Positions 31,902 to 42,255 of a DNA stretch of 64,000 bases are shown here, piece after piece (the stretch's first letter is position 1; the number at the start of each line of letters is the position of its first letter). The notes under the pieces were generated by a model, which had not been told where the DNA came from, made no database searches, and saw nothing but the letters and a program-made list of their open reading frames with translations. The position numbers and the translations under genes were made by a program. The stretch is from Lomentospora prolificans (lineage: Eukaryota; Ascomycota; Sordariomycetes; Microascales; Microascaceae), in contig JARFXM010000010.1 of NCBI GenBank assembly GCA_029532625.1, forward strand, positions 1,240,001 to 1,304,000. The letters run 5' to 3'.

Positions 31902-34827
31902 ATGTTCGTCAGAAAGCGCGGTACGTCTCTAGTCCCTCCCACGCACGAAAGCTGCGCCCACTAACGTTCTCCCAGACGGACGCCAAGAGCGTGTACAGTT
32001 CGACAAGATCACAGCGCGAGTCTCACGCCTTTGTTATGGCCTTGACACCGATCACATTGACCCGGTGGCTATAACCCAGAAGGTCATCTCAGGCGTTTAT
32101 GGTGGTGTCACCACCGTGCAACTTGATGATCTGGTAAGCCCTCCTCCCATCCCCCTGAAGGTCGAGATGGAAGCTCGATTCTAACAGAGTCCTCGCGCAG
32201 GCCGCAGAAACGGCCGCTTACATGACGGTCACTCATCCCGACTACGCCATTCTCGCCGCCCGCATCGCTGTCTCCAACCTTCATAAGCAAACAAAGAAAC
32301 AGTGGTCGTCGGTCGTCTCGGATCTGTATCACTATGTTAACCCAAAGAACGGTCGCCCGTCGCCTATGATTGCCAAAGAGACCTATGAGTGCGTCATGCG
32401 TCACAAAGAAGAGCTCGATTCGGCTATCGTGTACGACAGAGACTTCAACTACCAGTATTTCGGCTTCAAGACGCTGGAACGCTCCTATCTTCTCAAGCTT
32501 GATGGCAAGATCGTAGAGCGACCCCAGCACATGATAATGCGTGTGTCTGTCGGCATTTGGGGAGACAATGTTGAGCGTGTTATCGAGACATACAACCTAA
32601 TGTCCTCCAAATTCTTCACACACGCCTCTCCGACTTTGTTCAATGCCGGCACACCACAGGCCCAACTATCGTCTTGCTTCCTAGTTGACATGAAGGACGA
32701 CAGCATCGAGGGAATTTACGACACTCTCAAGACGTGCGCGATGATCTCTAAAATGGCTGGCGGCATCGGTCTCAATATTCACCGTATTCGGGCCACTGGT
32801 TCTTATATTGCGGGGACGAACGGAACCTCCAACGGAGTCATCCCCATGCTACGTGTTTTTAACAACACAGCTCGATATGTCGATCAGGGAGGCAACAAAC
32901 GTCCCGGAGCCTTCGCAATTTACCTCGAGCCATGGCATGCCGACGTGTTTGAGTTCTTGGATCTTCGCAAGAATCACGGCAAAGAAGAGGTTCGAGCTCG
33001 AGACTTGTTCCTTGCTCTTTGGATTCCCGATCTTTTCATGAAGCGAGTTGAGAAGAACGGCGAGTGGACCTTGATGTGTCCCAATGAGTGCCCTGGACTT
33101 GCTGATTGCTATGGCGAGGAGTTTGAGGCCTTGTACGAGCGATACGAAAGAGAAGGCCGCGGCCGCAAGACTGTCAAGGCACAAAAGCTCTGGTACGCCA
33201 TCTTGGAAGCGCAGACAGAGACAGGAAATCCATTTATGCTCTACAAAGATCATTGCAACCGCAAGAGCAACCAGAAGAATCTCGGGACCATTCGAAGCTC
33301 CAACCTCTGCACCGAAATCATCGAGTACTCTGCTCCCGACGAGGTGGCAGTCTGCAACCTGGCGTCTCTCGCCTTACCCTCATTTGTTGACTACAATAAG
33401 GGCGTGTATGACTTCGAGAAGCTGCATGAAGTGACCAAGGTTGTTGTTCGTAACCTCAACAAGATCATCGACGTCAATTATTATCCAGTGCAAGAGGCTC
33501 GGAACAGCAACATGCGCCACCGGCCAATTGGTGTCGGAGTCCAAGGCCTAGCGGACGCTTTCCTCGCACTCCGCCTACCCTTCGAGTCTCCTGAAGCCCG
33601 GCACCTTAACATACAAATTTTTGAGACGATATACCACGCTGCCTTGGAAGCCTCTATGGAACTAGCAAAGGAACAAGGCCCCTATTCAACCTATGAGGGC
33701 TCTCCCGTTTCTCAGGGAATTCTTCAGTACGACATGTGGAATGTCAAGCCCTCCGACCTTTGGAACTGGGACGCGCTCAAGGAACAGATTAAACAGCATG
33801 GTGTCAGGAACAGTCTTCTTCTAGCGCCCATGCCCACAGCAAGCACATCCCAGATCCTTGGAAACAACGAATGCTTCGAGCCTTACACCTCAAATATCTA
33901 CCAGCGTCGCGTCTTGGCAGGAGAATTCCAAGTCGTCAACCCCTGGCTCCTGAGGGACCTCGTTGACCTCGGCCTTTGGTCCGACGGAATGAAAAATCGC
34001 ATCATTGCTGAAGGTGGCTCTATCCAGAACATTCCAAGTATTCCCGATGACATCAAAGCCCTGTATAAAACAGTTTGGGAGATCTCGCAACGTACCGTGG
34101 TGCAGATGGCTGCAGACCGTGGTGCCTTCATCGATCAGTCGCAGTCACTCAATATCCACATGCGGGAACCCTCGATGGGCAAGATCACGAGCATGCATTT
34201 CACAGGATGGAAACTTGGTCTTAAGACCGGAATGTACTATCTCCGAACACAAGCTGCTGCCGCCCCAATTCAGTTCACTGTTGATCAAGAAGCCCTACGA
34301 GTTGCAGACCCCAACACGGCGAAGGATCGGTCGCAGCTGAAAAAGCGCGCCCCCCCATCTGGAGGCTACACGGCATCCGCACCTGCTGTGCCCCGGGTCA
34401 CGCCTGCGAGAAAAACCGAGGTAGCGACCGGGCTGGGTGAGAGTGGGAATGGCATGCCGACCCCAGGCACAACACCGCCCCCAGCAACCCAAACGGAAGC
34501 CAAGCGCCAAATCGCCTCGCCCAGCAAGCCCACAATGATTAAGGCAGACGTTGCGGAGGGCGGGAGCCCGAAGAACCTTACAACAGAACCCAGCAAAAGC
34601 ATTTGCTCAGAAGAGCTTCCGGACCCAAGTCTAGGTGCCAAGAATGACCCTCAGGACGAGGATCAGGATGAAGACAGCAAAGAGCGTGAAATGGACATCT
34701 ACTCGGAAGCTGTCATTGCCTGTAAGTTGATCCCCTGCGCTACAGGCCTCGTCAGATTTACTAATGAGATTGCCCGGCTGCAGGTAGCATCGAGAATCCC
34801 GAGGCTTGTGTAATGTGTAGCGGTTAA
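31902..34827 (+). CDS. RNR1: RNR1, ribonucleoside-diphosphate reductase large subunit, 913 aa
   Basis: Four exons, 31902-31920, 31976-32133, 32201-34721 and 34784-34827, in phase (2742 nt). The N-terminus MFVRKRDGRQERVQFDKI begins the ATP-cone that senses ATP/dATP. The catalytic 10-stranded barrel shows AQLSSCFLVDM (first redox Cys), SNLCTEIIEY (radical Cys and catalytic Asn/Glu), VAVCNLASLALP (second redox Cys) and APMPTASTSQILGNNE. The loop GIGLNIHRIRATGSYIAG governs substrate specificity. Residues of about 740-890 are a Pro/Thr/Glu-rich flexible linker, and the last exon encodes SIENPEACVMCSG, whose CxxC pair (908/911) re-reduces the active site. The enzyme reduces all four ribonucleoside diphosphates with the small subunit RNR2. 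First exon is only 19 nt, last only 44 nt. ACGCGT sites upstream fit S-phase control. Confidence 0.97.
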
Positions 34828-37663
34828 AGCTCGTCATTGGACGCCGCTCAATGTTGCGTTTCCTTTGCGTTTTTCCAGTTGTATTGACGTATTATATGAG
34901 GCGCGGTGTGCCAGGGAACAGGCAGGGTATGTTGTAATATTGTTGCCAGTAACTATTGGAAGGAAATTATTTCGGCTATCAGAGCTACACGACGGCGTTC
35001 TCTCTATCGTCGGCTTTTCCCTCATGCCTTCCCTCGTCTTTAGTCTTTGTTGTACTGGTACATGAGCATCACGCAGAGAATACATGATTTCGGAACCATT
35101 GGATGGTGATCGCTTGCTATGCCTTCGAGATCTCGCCCTGACGTATGACAAGCCGCACCGCGAGGATAAAGGTTCAAGGCAGGATGATATGAAGCCCGAA
35201 ACAGAAGGGGACCAGACGTCACGACAACCCTTTCAGATATCTAAAGGCGGGCAAGGGAAGATGGCCAGCCCTTTTTAAGCGCGACCTGAAAGGGTCTAGT
35301 GCAGAAGGTTCTTGCTCCCGATATTGTGACTAACTGTCAGAACATCGGCATCTCGAAAGTTTTCAGAGGCTCGGGAGGCTTCGCATACTAAGTTGGTACC
35401 AGTTCAGACCCTACTCGACTTGTCTCAGACAAGGAGCCGATCATCTCTTAGTAGCTCTCAAGATGAACTTTGGAATTGGAGCAATGACTTCACTGTCCGT
35501 CCTGGGGCTGATGCAGGATCCGTTGTTGCCTCGGTGAAATAATGGATAAACGGCCGTAATCTTGTTCACTCCCAACAAAGAGACAGTAGATTAAACCAAG
35601 ACAGATCGAACGCTATTGCCTCATCCAATTTCACTCAAAAGCACAATCATCCTTCCCCGGCATGCATGCAGCAGGTTCAGTTTTGCTTTTGCGCTATCTT
35701 TTCGGCGTCTTAACCTTATTAGCAGCGTTCTTTTAAAGAAGGATGTACAATCCAAGCATCCAGGCCGCCCTCTCGATCGGGTTAGCGTCACAATCAACCC
35801 GCATCGAGACGTCATGTCGTAGCCGCAGAGGGGATCTGCTCTCTATTTTCTGAGCAAAAGAGGGAACCTTCGAGAGGACAGACAGCGCCAAAGGCGTGTT
35901 GTGCGAGGATACAACCACGCCTGCTGGCTGCGGTCGCTTTTCCATTGTAGGGGGGTAACGCTCGTGTGGGAAGATATTTAGCACTCCGTATACACACACT
36001 TTTTGATTGGATAGGAAATCTCCTCAATCGATTGGAGCTGGCCAAGAGAAGGTGGGTGGTTGGAGGCCCTGGGAATCGCAGAATCGTCATGCATTTAGAG
36101 CAGGAGCTCAACCCGTTAGTATCGAATGGGATGACGGTAAGTAACTTTTCAAGGAAATCTATCCAATGCCCACGGAGCTATCACCCAGCAGAGTCCGCAC
36201 CGATACAGATCCAGCCAATGCCGCCAGATCTGGGCCTTTTTCTGCGATCTGCAAAAGGCTAGGAGGGGCTAAAATGTCCGCGTCGGCTGAAATGGATGCA
36301 AGATTTAGGAAGCTAGCCCCGCCAAGGATCCACGTCTCCCGACAACAGGGCAGTCCAGGCTTCTGAGCTCCGCTGCATTCAGCTGATGTCGGAGCAACAG
36401 CAGGTTTAGAAGGCCTCGTTTGGGCCTTGGAACAAGGATGGCCCAGGCGAGCTTGACCTTGCTCCCTTGAGCTTCGCTGCCGGACCAGCCGCCGTGACCT
36501 CATCCTCTTTCTAATGGCTCCGCCGGATGAAGTATTATTACCACTCAAGTCAAGTCGTCTTGTTAGTCACCGAATGCGGCCCAACCCGATCGACACAACG
36601 CCACCAGCCATACGAAGTAATTAATACCGACTTGCTAGGTGAAGTGGGGTGCGCAGGAAAGACCAACTCAGGCAGAACCTCAAGAGGTAGAATCTAGAGC
36701 CCTTGTAGGATGCCAGGCTTGCGCCCTCCCTGTGACGAACGCCGGCGAAGATAATGGCTTCCGGGGCGTCGAAGGCCATCAATTGGGATCTTGTTATCAG
36801 TAGATATGCGGCTAAGGGGAAAGTCAACCCAACTTGTTGATTGTCTGGATAGCCACACTTTCCCCATAGCTCTCCGTTGAGACGATCCTCACTATCGCCA
36901 CAGCGACCGAGAAGCTGCTTGTTATCCGCATTTCCGCCTAGTACTTAACAGTGGCTGTATCGAGCGGCAACTTTAACCGCATTTTCCTGATCCCTCGATG
37001 ACATCAAGAGGGACAACTAAGTCTATCCCCATCTTGCCATTGCTCGTCGACGACAGCTTGTTTGCAGAACGCTAGATGACGACGATCCGTAGCCGGGGTA
37101 CCTGTACGGGGACCAACTTTACCTTATGTCTGGGCAGCCATCTACAATTAGTGTTACCTCGATCCGACTATCCTCTCAGTTGCACCTCCATCGTTTTGTC
37201 TTTAAATTCCTCGCGCCTCGCACCTTCCTCTTCTCCCTCACTCCCCCTCTCGATCCCCACATCATCAATCAACTTCCATTCCTCTCATCTGCCCTCGAAC
37301 CATTTCTCTCTTGTTTCTACACAGTACGTAGCGCTGCTGCCCAGCCAAATTCGCCTTCATAACTCAGCCAATCCTTGGTAAGCTTCTTCAGGTTCACCTG
37401 AAGTGACACCCCAATCCCTCCAGGGTTCTCTACATACAACCCAGGCCTCTATTCCTCAGCGCAACTCGAACAGTTGCGAGACGACGCGCCCCCATCTGCC
37501 CCTACCTCTTGGTGTGCCGCGATATCTACAGTCCCATACTACGACTCCTCTGTTTCGTTTTGTTCTTTTCTTTTTTTCGTCATCTACCATATCAATCATC
37601 ACGGCGATTTTGCGTCTAATTTGAAACGGATTAGATATTAGATACTCGGTGAAAATCATCACA
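34828..37663. other. Intergenic between RNR1 and the CFEM gene
   Basis: About 2.8 kb with no recognisable gene. Short frames on both strands have no domain or codon bias. The last 600 nt (from about 37060) is CT-rich, with several ATG-initiated short frames (for example 37076-37381), and looks like promoter and leader of the CFEM gene. No RNA gene found. Confidence 0.45.
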
Positions 37664-38721
37664 ATGAAGTGTGCTACCGCTCTCATCTTAGCGGCCGGTG
37701 CCATTGGCGTCAGCGCTCAGTCTTTGACTGACGTTGGTAATCTTCCCCAATGTGGTGTAAGTGGATCACTTGCGACTTGACTTGAAAAAAAAAAAAGAAA
37801 AGAAAAAAAGAACAAAAAAGGAGAGAGAGAGAGAGGGACTGCCTCTAGAGTGAGTAGCTGACAACAAAGTTTCCCCGGTACAGCAAGTCTGCATCCGAAA
37901 CATGGTCGCCAAGGCTGGAGAATTCAACTGCCAGGCCACTGATGTTGCCTGTCTATGCAGGGCGCCAGACTTCATCAATGGTATCCGTGACTGCTCTCTC
38001 GAATCATGTGCTAGCCAAGCCGAGCAGGTTATCCAGTTTGGCGTCGGCTTTTGTCAAGGTAAGCAGAGCACTCAGTCCGTGCAATTTCAGAGACCACCAC
38101 TACTCACACATCTCTAGGCCAAGGTGTAGATGTTGGTACGGGAGGCGCCGGAGGTGCTGGGGGTTCCAATGGCGGCTCTGTATGTCGGGTCTTCTTTCGA
38201 ATTACCCTTTCAACACACTAACGGGAAACAGACACCCGCTTCTAATGCTGCCGGCGCAGGTAACACTGGCGAACCCCAGGTAATACGACTCCTAGATGGG
38301 GAAATATTGAAGCATCTTCACTAACGAGTCATTTTTTCAGAGTGGTTCTGGCGATGGCAGCACCACCGTTGTGCCTGTCGAGACTTCGACGTTTGAATCG
38401 ACTATTCTCTCAACCTCCACCGGCGAAGCTGGTCAGGGTAGTCAAGGCACCGCCACAACCGAGGGCGGAGCTGGCGGGGCCGGTGGTTCGGAGGGTGCTA
38501 CCGCAACCGCCACGGTTACGAATGGCGGTAGTGGCAACAGTGGCGGCGGCGCTGGCAACACCCAAGGATCCGGCGGCGGCGGGGGCTCCGGTGCAGTAAG
38601 TCTTAACTAGAATTACCAAAACATACCACTTCGACTTGCTGACAATTGAGGATAGATGCAGCACAGTGCCTCTCCTGCAGGCCTCTTGGTTGCGGCGGGT
38701 ATTATCGCGCTCTTCATTTAG
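37664..38721 (+). CDS. CFEM-domain, GPI-anchored surface protein, 232 aa
   Basis: Six exons, 37664-37756, 37884-38058, 38118-38179, 38232-38279, 38341-38595 and 38656-38721 (699 nt, in phase). A signal peptide (MKCATALILAAGAIGVSAQS) precedes a CFEM domain (residues about 20-90). All eight cysteines are present: PQC, VC, NC, AC, LC, DC, SC and FC. The heme-ligand Asp is in CQATDVACLC. A Gly/Ser/Thr-rich stalk (residues 92-210) leads to a C-terminal hydrophobic segment (SPAGLLVAAGIIALFI) after small residues, a GPI-attachment signal. CFEM proteins bind heme/iron at the cell wall, and some act in host interaction or adhesion. The stalk exons are small and mostly phase 0, so skipping exon 4 would keep the frame. 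Intron 1 contains a long purine-rich tract (37781-37835). Confidence 0.9.
37781..37835 (+). repeat. Purine-rich low-complexity tract in CFEM intron 1
   Basis: A-runs, then A/G runs, ending in (GA)n. Simple-sequence DNA, length likely variable. Confidence 0.8.
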
Positions 38722-39249
38722 GTTCGGGTCAAAACTGGCGCTCGGGTTTTGATTATTCCCCTCAGACTATAGTTCCGTATATGTCTTAAAGTTTGGCGCG
38801 GCACTCGCTCCATTGATATTATATGGCATGGGGATAGAACTAGTATAGTATTCGGCTAAAGACTCATAGCCATACATTAATAGGGCCCATCGGCCTGTAT
38901 ATCGACCGGATGGTATATCATTAATGGAATCGTCACAATTTGTGCGGCAAGTGGTTGTTAAATGTTGGCTGAGGCAAAAGGAGCACTAGACGTAATATGA
39001 TTTTACCCCCCTTACTGCATTCGTTGAGGATGATCGTTTTCTCTCAATGAACAGTTTTTTGCTTGATATTATCGACTTAATACCTCAGTATTCCCTAACA
39101 AGCCCCTGTTTATTTCCCTGTCTCCTTCTACTCTCTAAGAATCTTCTCTTTCTCGGGTTGGACCCTTTTTTCCCGTTCCTTTCCTTTTCGTTTTCTCCTT
39201 TCTTTATTTTCTTCTTGGTGAGGAGGGTTGTTCCCGAATCCCGAGTTTC
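38722..39249. other. Intergenic between convergent CFEM and pirin genes
   Basis: Convergent 3' region. A polypyrimidine stretch lies at about 39168-39225. No gene recognised. Confidence 0.5.
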
Positions 39250-40655
39250 CTAGTGCTTCATTGATTTGCCAATTTCACTTTCCCAATCTCGACCCCTCTC
39301 GAAGCCATTCGCAAAACCCTGATAGTCCATGATGGCTTGGTAAACATCGTCCTTTGAATTGAGGACGAACGGGCCGTATTGTACGACGGGCTGGTTGAGA
39401 GGTGTTCCAGCCACGAGAACTAGACGGCGCGAAATGTATTAGTCGTGAAGCTATTTTAGTGGTATAGATAGGTGTGGGCTTATGAAAGAAGTTACCGAAC
39501 CGAGCCTCCTTTACCGCAGACGGCTCTACCTCGACGTGGACTACAGTCCCTTCAGGCTCGAAGACAACGTTGTGATACTGCTCAACCTTCCTCTTTGACT
39601 CTCCATCCCCGAACAAAGCATCCCCTTCGAGAGTATAAGCAAAGGCGTTCCACCCTTCAGGGAGGGGCTGAACCATTTTGCTTCCGGGTTTCATAGTCAC
39701 ATCCAGTATCCAAACAGGCGTGTATGCCAGGTCTTTGACGGAGTCGACACCATGGCTCTGACCCGATATGACCTTGATAGTGACCTTACCGTCATCGGTG
39801 GTGACTTGAGGAATTTCCGACGCGCGGAGATCACGGTACCGCGGCTCGCAGAGCTTGAGTTCCATGGGGAGGTCGACCCAGAGCTGGAGGCCCACGTTGG
39901 CGGAACCATCTGCGTTCTGGCGCGGCATCTCAGCGTGCATAATTCCACGACCCGCCGTCATAAACTGCAAGTCACCTGGGTTAAGACTACCCGCGTTGCC
40001 AGCGAAATCTTCATGATCAATACCGCCCTGGAGGAGGTAGGTGATAGTCTCCTGGCCGCGGTGAGGGCTATAAGTGGGGAGGGGGGGCGGTTTTGTCAGC
40101 TCAACGTTCTCTAACTCGGCTTTGACAGTAGCTTGTTTGTACCTCCCCGCGCGCGACCGCTTCTCCGTTCTGGAAGTCTGCGGGTGGGCTAGAGCGCGGG
40201 AGCGCGTTGGAGTGGCAACAATGTACTACTGGTTGGAAGGTAATTGGAATGGGGGAAACTTACTGGTCAGGGAAGCCGGCGCCAGGCTTGACTGAAAAGT
40301 GATCAAGCATCAGGAATGGCGAAAAGTTGCGGAGCTGCGGGGTACCGATGGAGCGGCGCACCTTTGCGCCGGCACCCTCGGCTTGTTCTACAGCGAGGAA
40401 AACCTTTCGAATTGCACGGGAGACGGACATGGTTTCGTCTGGTATAGGGTATTGTGCCTCTACGTTGTATGGTTGGGTGGCGAGGTGGGAGCCGCGGATA
40501 GTTTCGACGACGCGGAGCTGCAGAGATGCCAATGTATCGACGGAGTTGAAAATCGGTTGGAAGACGCTGTGGAAAGGATCAAAAATCTGGATTGGGGCAA
40601 AGAGAATCGAGATTATGATGATGAGTGCTGCGATTGAGATCGAGAGGGTGTTCAT
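39250..40655 (-). CDS. Pirin-family protein with N-terminal hydrophobic extension, 377 aa
   Basis: Three exons, 40655-40264, 40067-39496 and 39419-39250 (1134 nt, in phase). The pirin core starts at residue 76 (MSVSRAIRKVFLAVEQAEGA). Metal-site residues are visible in FLMLDHFSV, FPDHPHRGQETITYLLQGG (two His) and AGRGIMHAEMP (His and Glu). The C-terminal cupin follows with WILDVTMKPGSKMVQPLP and ends after VVQYGPFVLNSKDDVYQAI. Pirins are Fe(II) cupins; some are nuclear cofactors and some have quercetinase activity. Upstream of the usual start, 75 further codons are open from ATG 40655. They have the same C/T-ending codon use as the core and encode a hydrophobic segment (SISIAALIIIISILFAPI). 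This would place the protein in a membrane or the secretory path. The alternative start is 40430 (302 aa); an even longer frame starts at 40748. Confidence 0.88.
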
Positions 40656-41613
40656 GAGTATCAGGCAAGGCGACCTCTTATAGACGCAGGAATCGCCGTT
40701 GTGATCTTTGTCAATTGGAGATGAGACTTCGATTATCAAGGACCACATAAACTAAATCCCAAGCCAGAATCTTCCATGAAAACTACAGGTACAGCTATCT
40801 AGTTTAAGAACTCTTGAAGTCACGACCTCGGGAAACAAGCCGTTTTGTGCTTGAAGCGGAATCAACGACTTGGGGCTTGAAACAGGCCAAAATGGCTAGG
40901 TGGTCCATTTGACAATACTTAGTCACCATCGCATCAGCAACTACATCTCAACCCACATTTGGACCATTCGTGGTCAGATTGGCGGACAAACAGAATGCTG
41001 ACTCATGATTTGGAGGGAGGGACTTCTTCCAAATGGAATGTTGGGTTTTGTTCACGGCGCACGCTAGAGGCGGTTAGAGCAGGAGAAGATGACAAAATTC
41101 ACCAATTACTCAGGCCTTGGGAATCCGCAATCCTAAAGGTGATGCATGTTACATAAGGTTGACAGCCCCAAAACTAGTCTCTTTTTTGGTCAATACCTTG
41201 AGCCGACCAGCCAGCTATGATGCACAAGGTTCCAAGTGAAGGAGGGGCAAGTAAGGGGAATCCTTATTTGCACAATATGAAAGAATCTATTACTTTTATC
41301 AAAACTCAAGATATGTATATATATATACGTACAATATGAAATTTGCCCGCTAACGCACGGGGGGACCACTGAGAAAGGTGTTTTGAATCGAATTTCAGCC
41401 AGGGATATTTTGTGAACTGAAGAAAGAGAAAGGAGCTGAAGAACAAATCAACTTTGTCGAATAGAGCCAAAAGAGACACCCCACCTAAACCAAGAAGAAA
41501 GGAAATAGAATGTTAAGGCTCGCAAGCCTTGCAGAACCGCTCTGGGCGAGCCAGTTTGGGGTAGTCAGATCTCATCGGCAGGTCAAACGGCAACGTTGGG
41601 GGCACGCTAGGTT
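40656..41613. other. Intergenic, pirin promoter and CAP20 3' region
   Basis: Roughly 950 nt with no convincing coding frame. An AT dinucleotide run (about 41313-41332) is the only simple repeat seen. Confidence 0.5.
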
Positions 41614-42255
41614 TTAATTGGCCTTTTCGTTGGCCATTTCTTTGATCTCTGTCCGCTTAGCCCCAAGAAAGTTGCCGACCCAGCCGATTGTCTCGCCGCC
41701 GATGGCAAAGACGGTGTTGACAAGCGCTTTGCTGTAGGTAACGAGGTTCTCGCCGCCCACTCGCTTGCATTCGGCCGAATACACTCCCAGAACGTGGTCT
41801 CTTCCTTCCAGGCCTTTGTTATAGGGAAGCAGCACCAAGCTCTTCGCGTCGGCGTAGAGCTCGTCTGTCGGCTTTTTGATGGCGGGGAATCGCTGGTCAA
41901 CCTTACTTAGGGTCTGATCGCCCAATTGATCCGCCCTCTCGAGATACGGCCAGACATATTCGTACGGCTTGTTGAGGTAAGGAAGCACGGGTTCGGCGAG
42001 GTGTCGATATGCGGTATCGCTCAATCGGATCGACTTTTGGCCCAACTGATTGTTCTGGAAGGTGGCAACGCCGTCCTTAACGACGGGATATGTGAGGAGA
42101 TGCTAGAGCTTGCAAGTTAGCACTGGAAGGGTGCAAAGGGGGCTTCCATCAATTCCCATTTCGTGTAGGGTGGTTGAACATATAATTTCATCTCGTACCT
42201 CAACAAACAGAGAGTTGCTAGACTGAGCGGGGACATCCCCGTTTACTTGGGCCAT
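41614..42255 (-). CDS. CAP20: CAP20/MPL1-type perilipin, lipid-droplet protein, 181 aa
   Basis: Two exons, 42255-42199 and 42102-41614 (546 nt). The joined start is MAQVNGDVPAQSSNSLFVE followed by HLLTYPVVKDGVATFQNNQ. That sequence, then SIRLSDTAYRHLAEPVLPYL and LSKVDQRFPAIKKP, is typical of CAP20 of Colletotrichum and MPL1 of Metarhizium. These small perilipins coat lipid droplets. In appressorium-forming fungi they are induced during appressorium development and are needed for turgor and penetration; in other fungi they act in lipid storage. The perilipin helix pattern runs through residues 30-175 without a signal peptide. The length is normal for the family (about 180-190 aa). It is divergent from STE12 across a 10-kb gene-free stretch. 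Confidence 0.93.

Noticed and set aside
36159..36548. 129-codon minus-strand frame between RNR1 and CFEM gene
   Set aside because: Basic and low-complexity with no recognisable domain; looks like chance.
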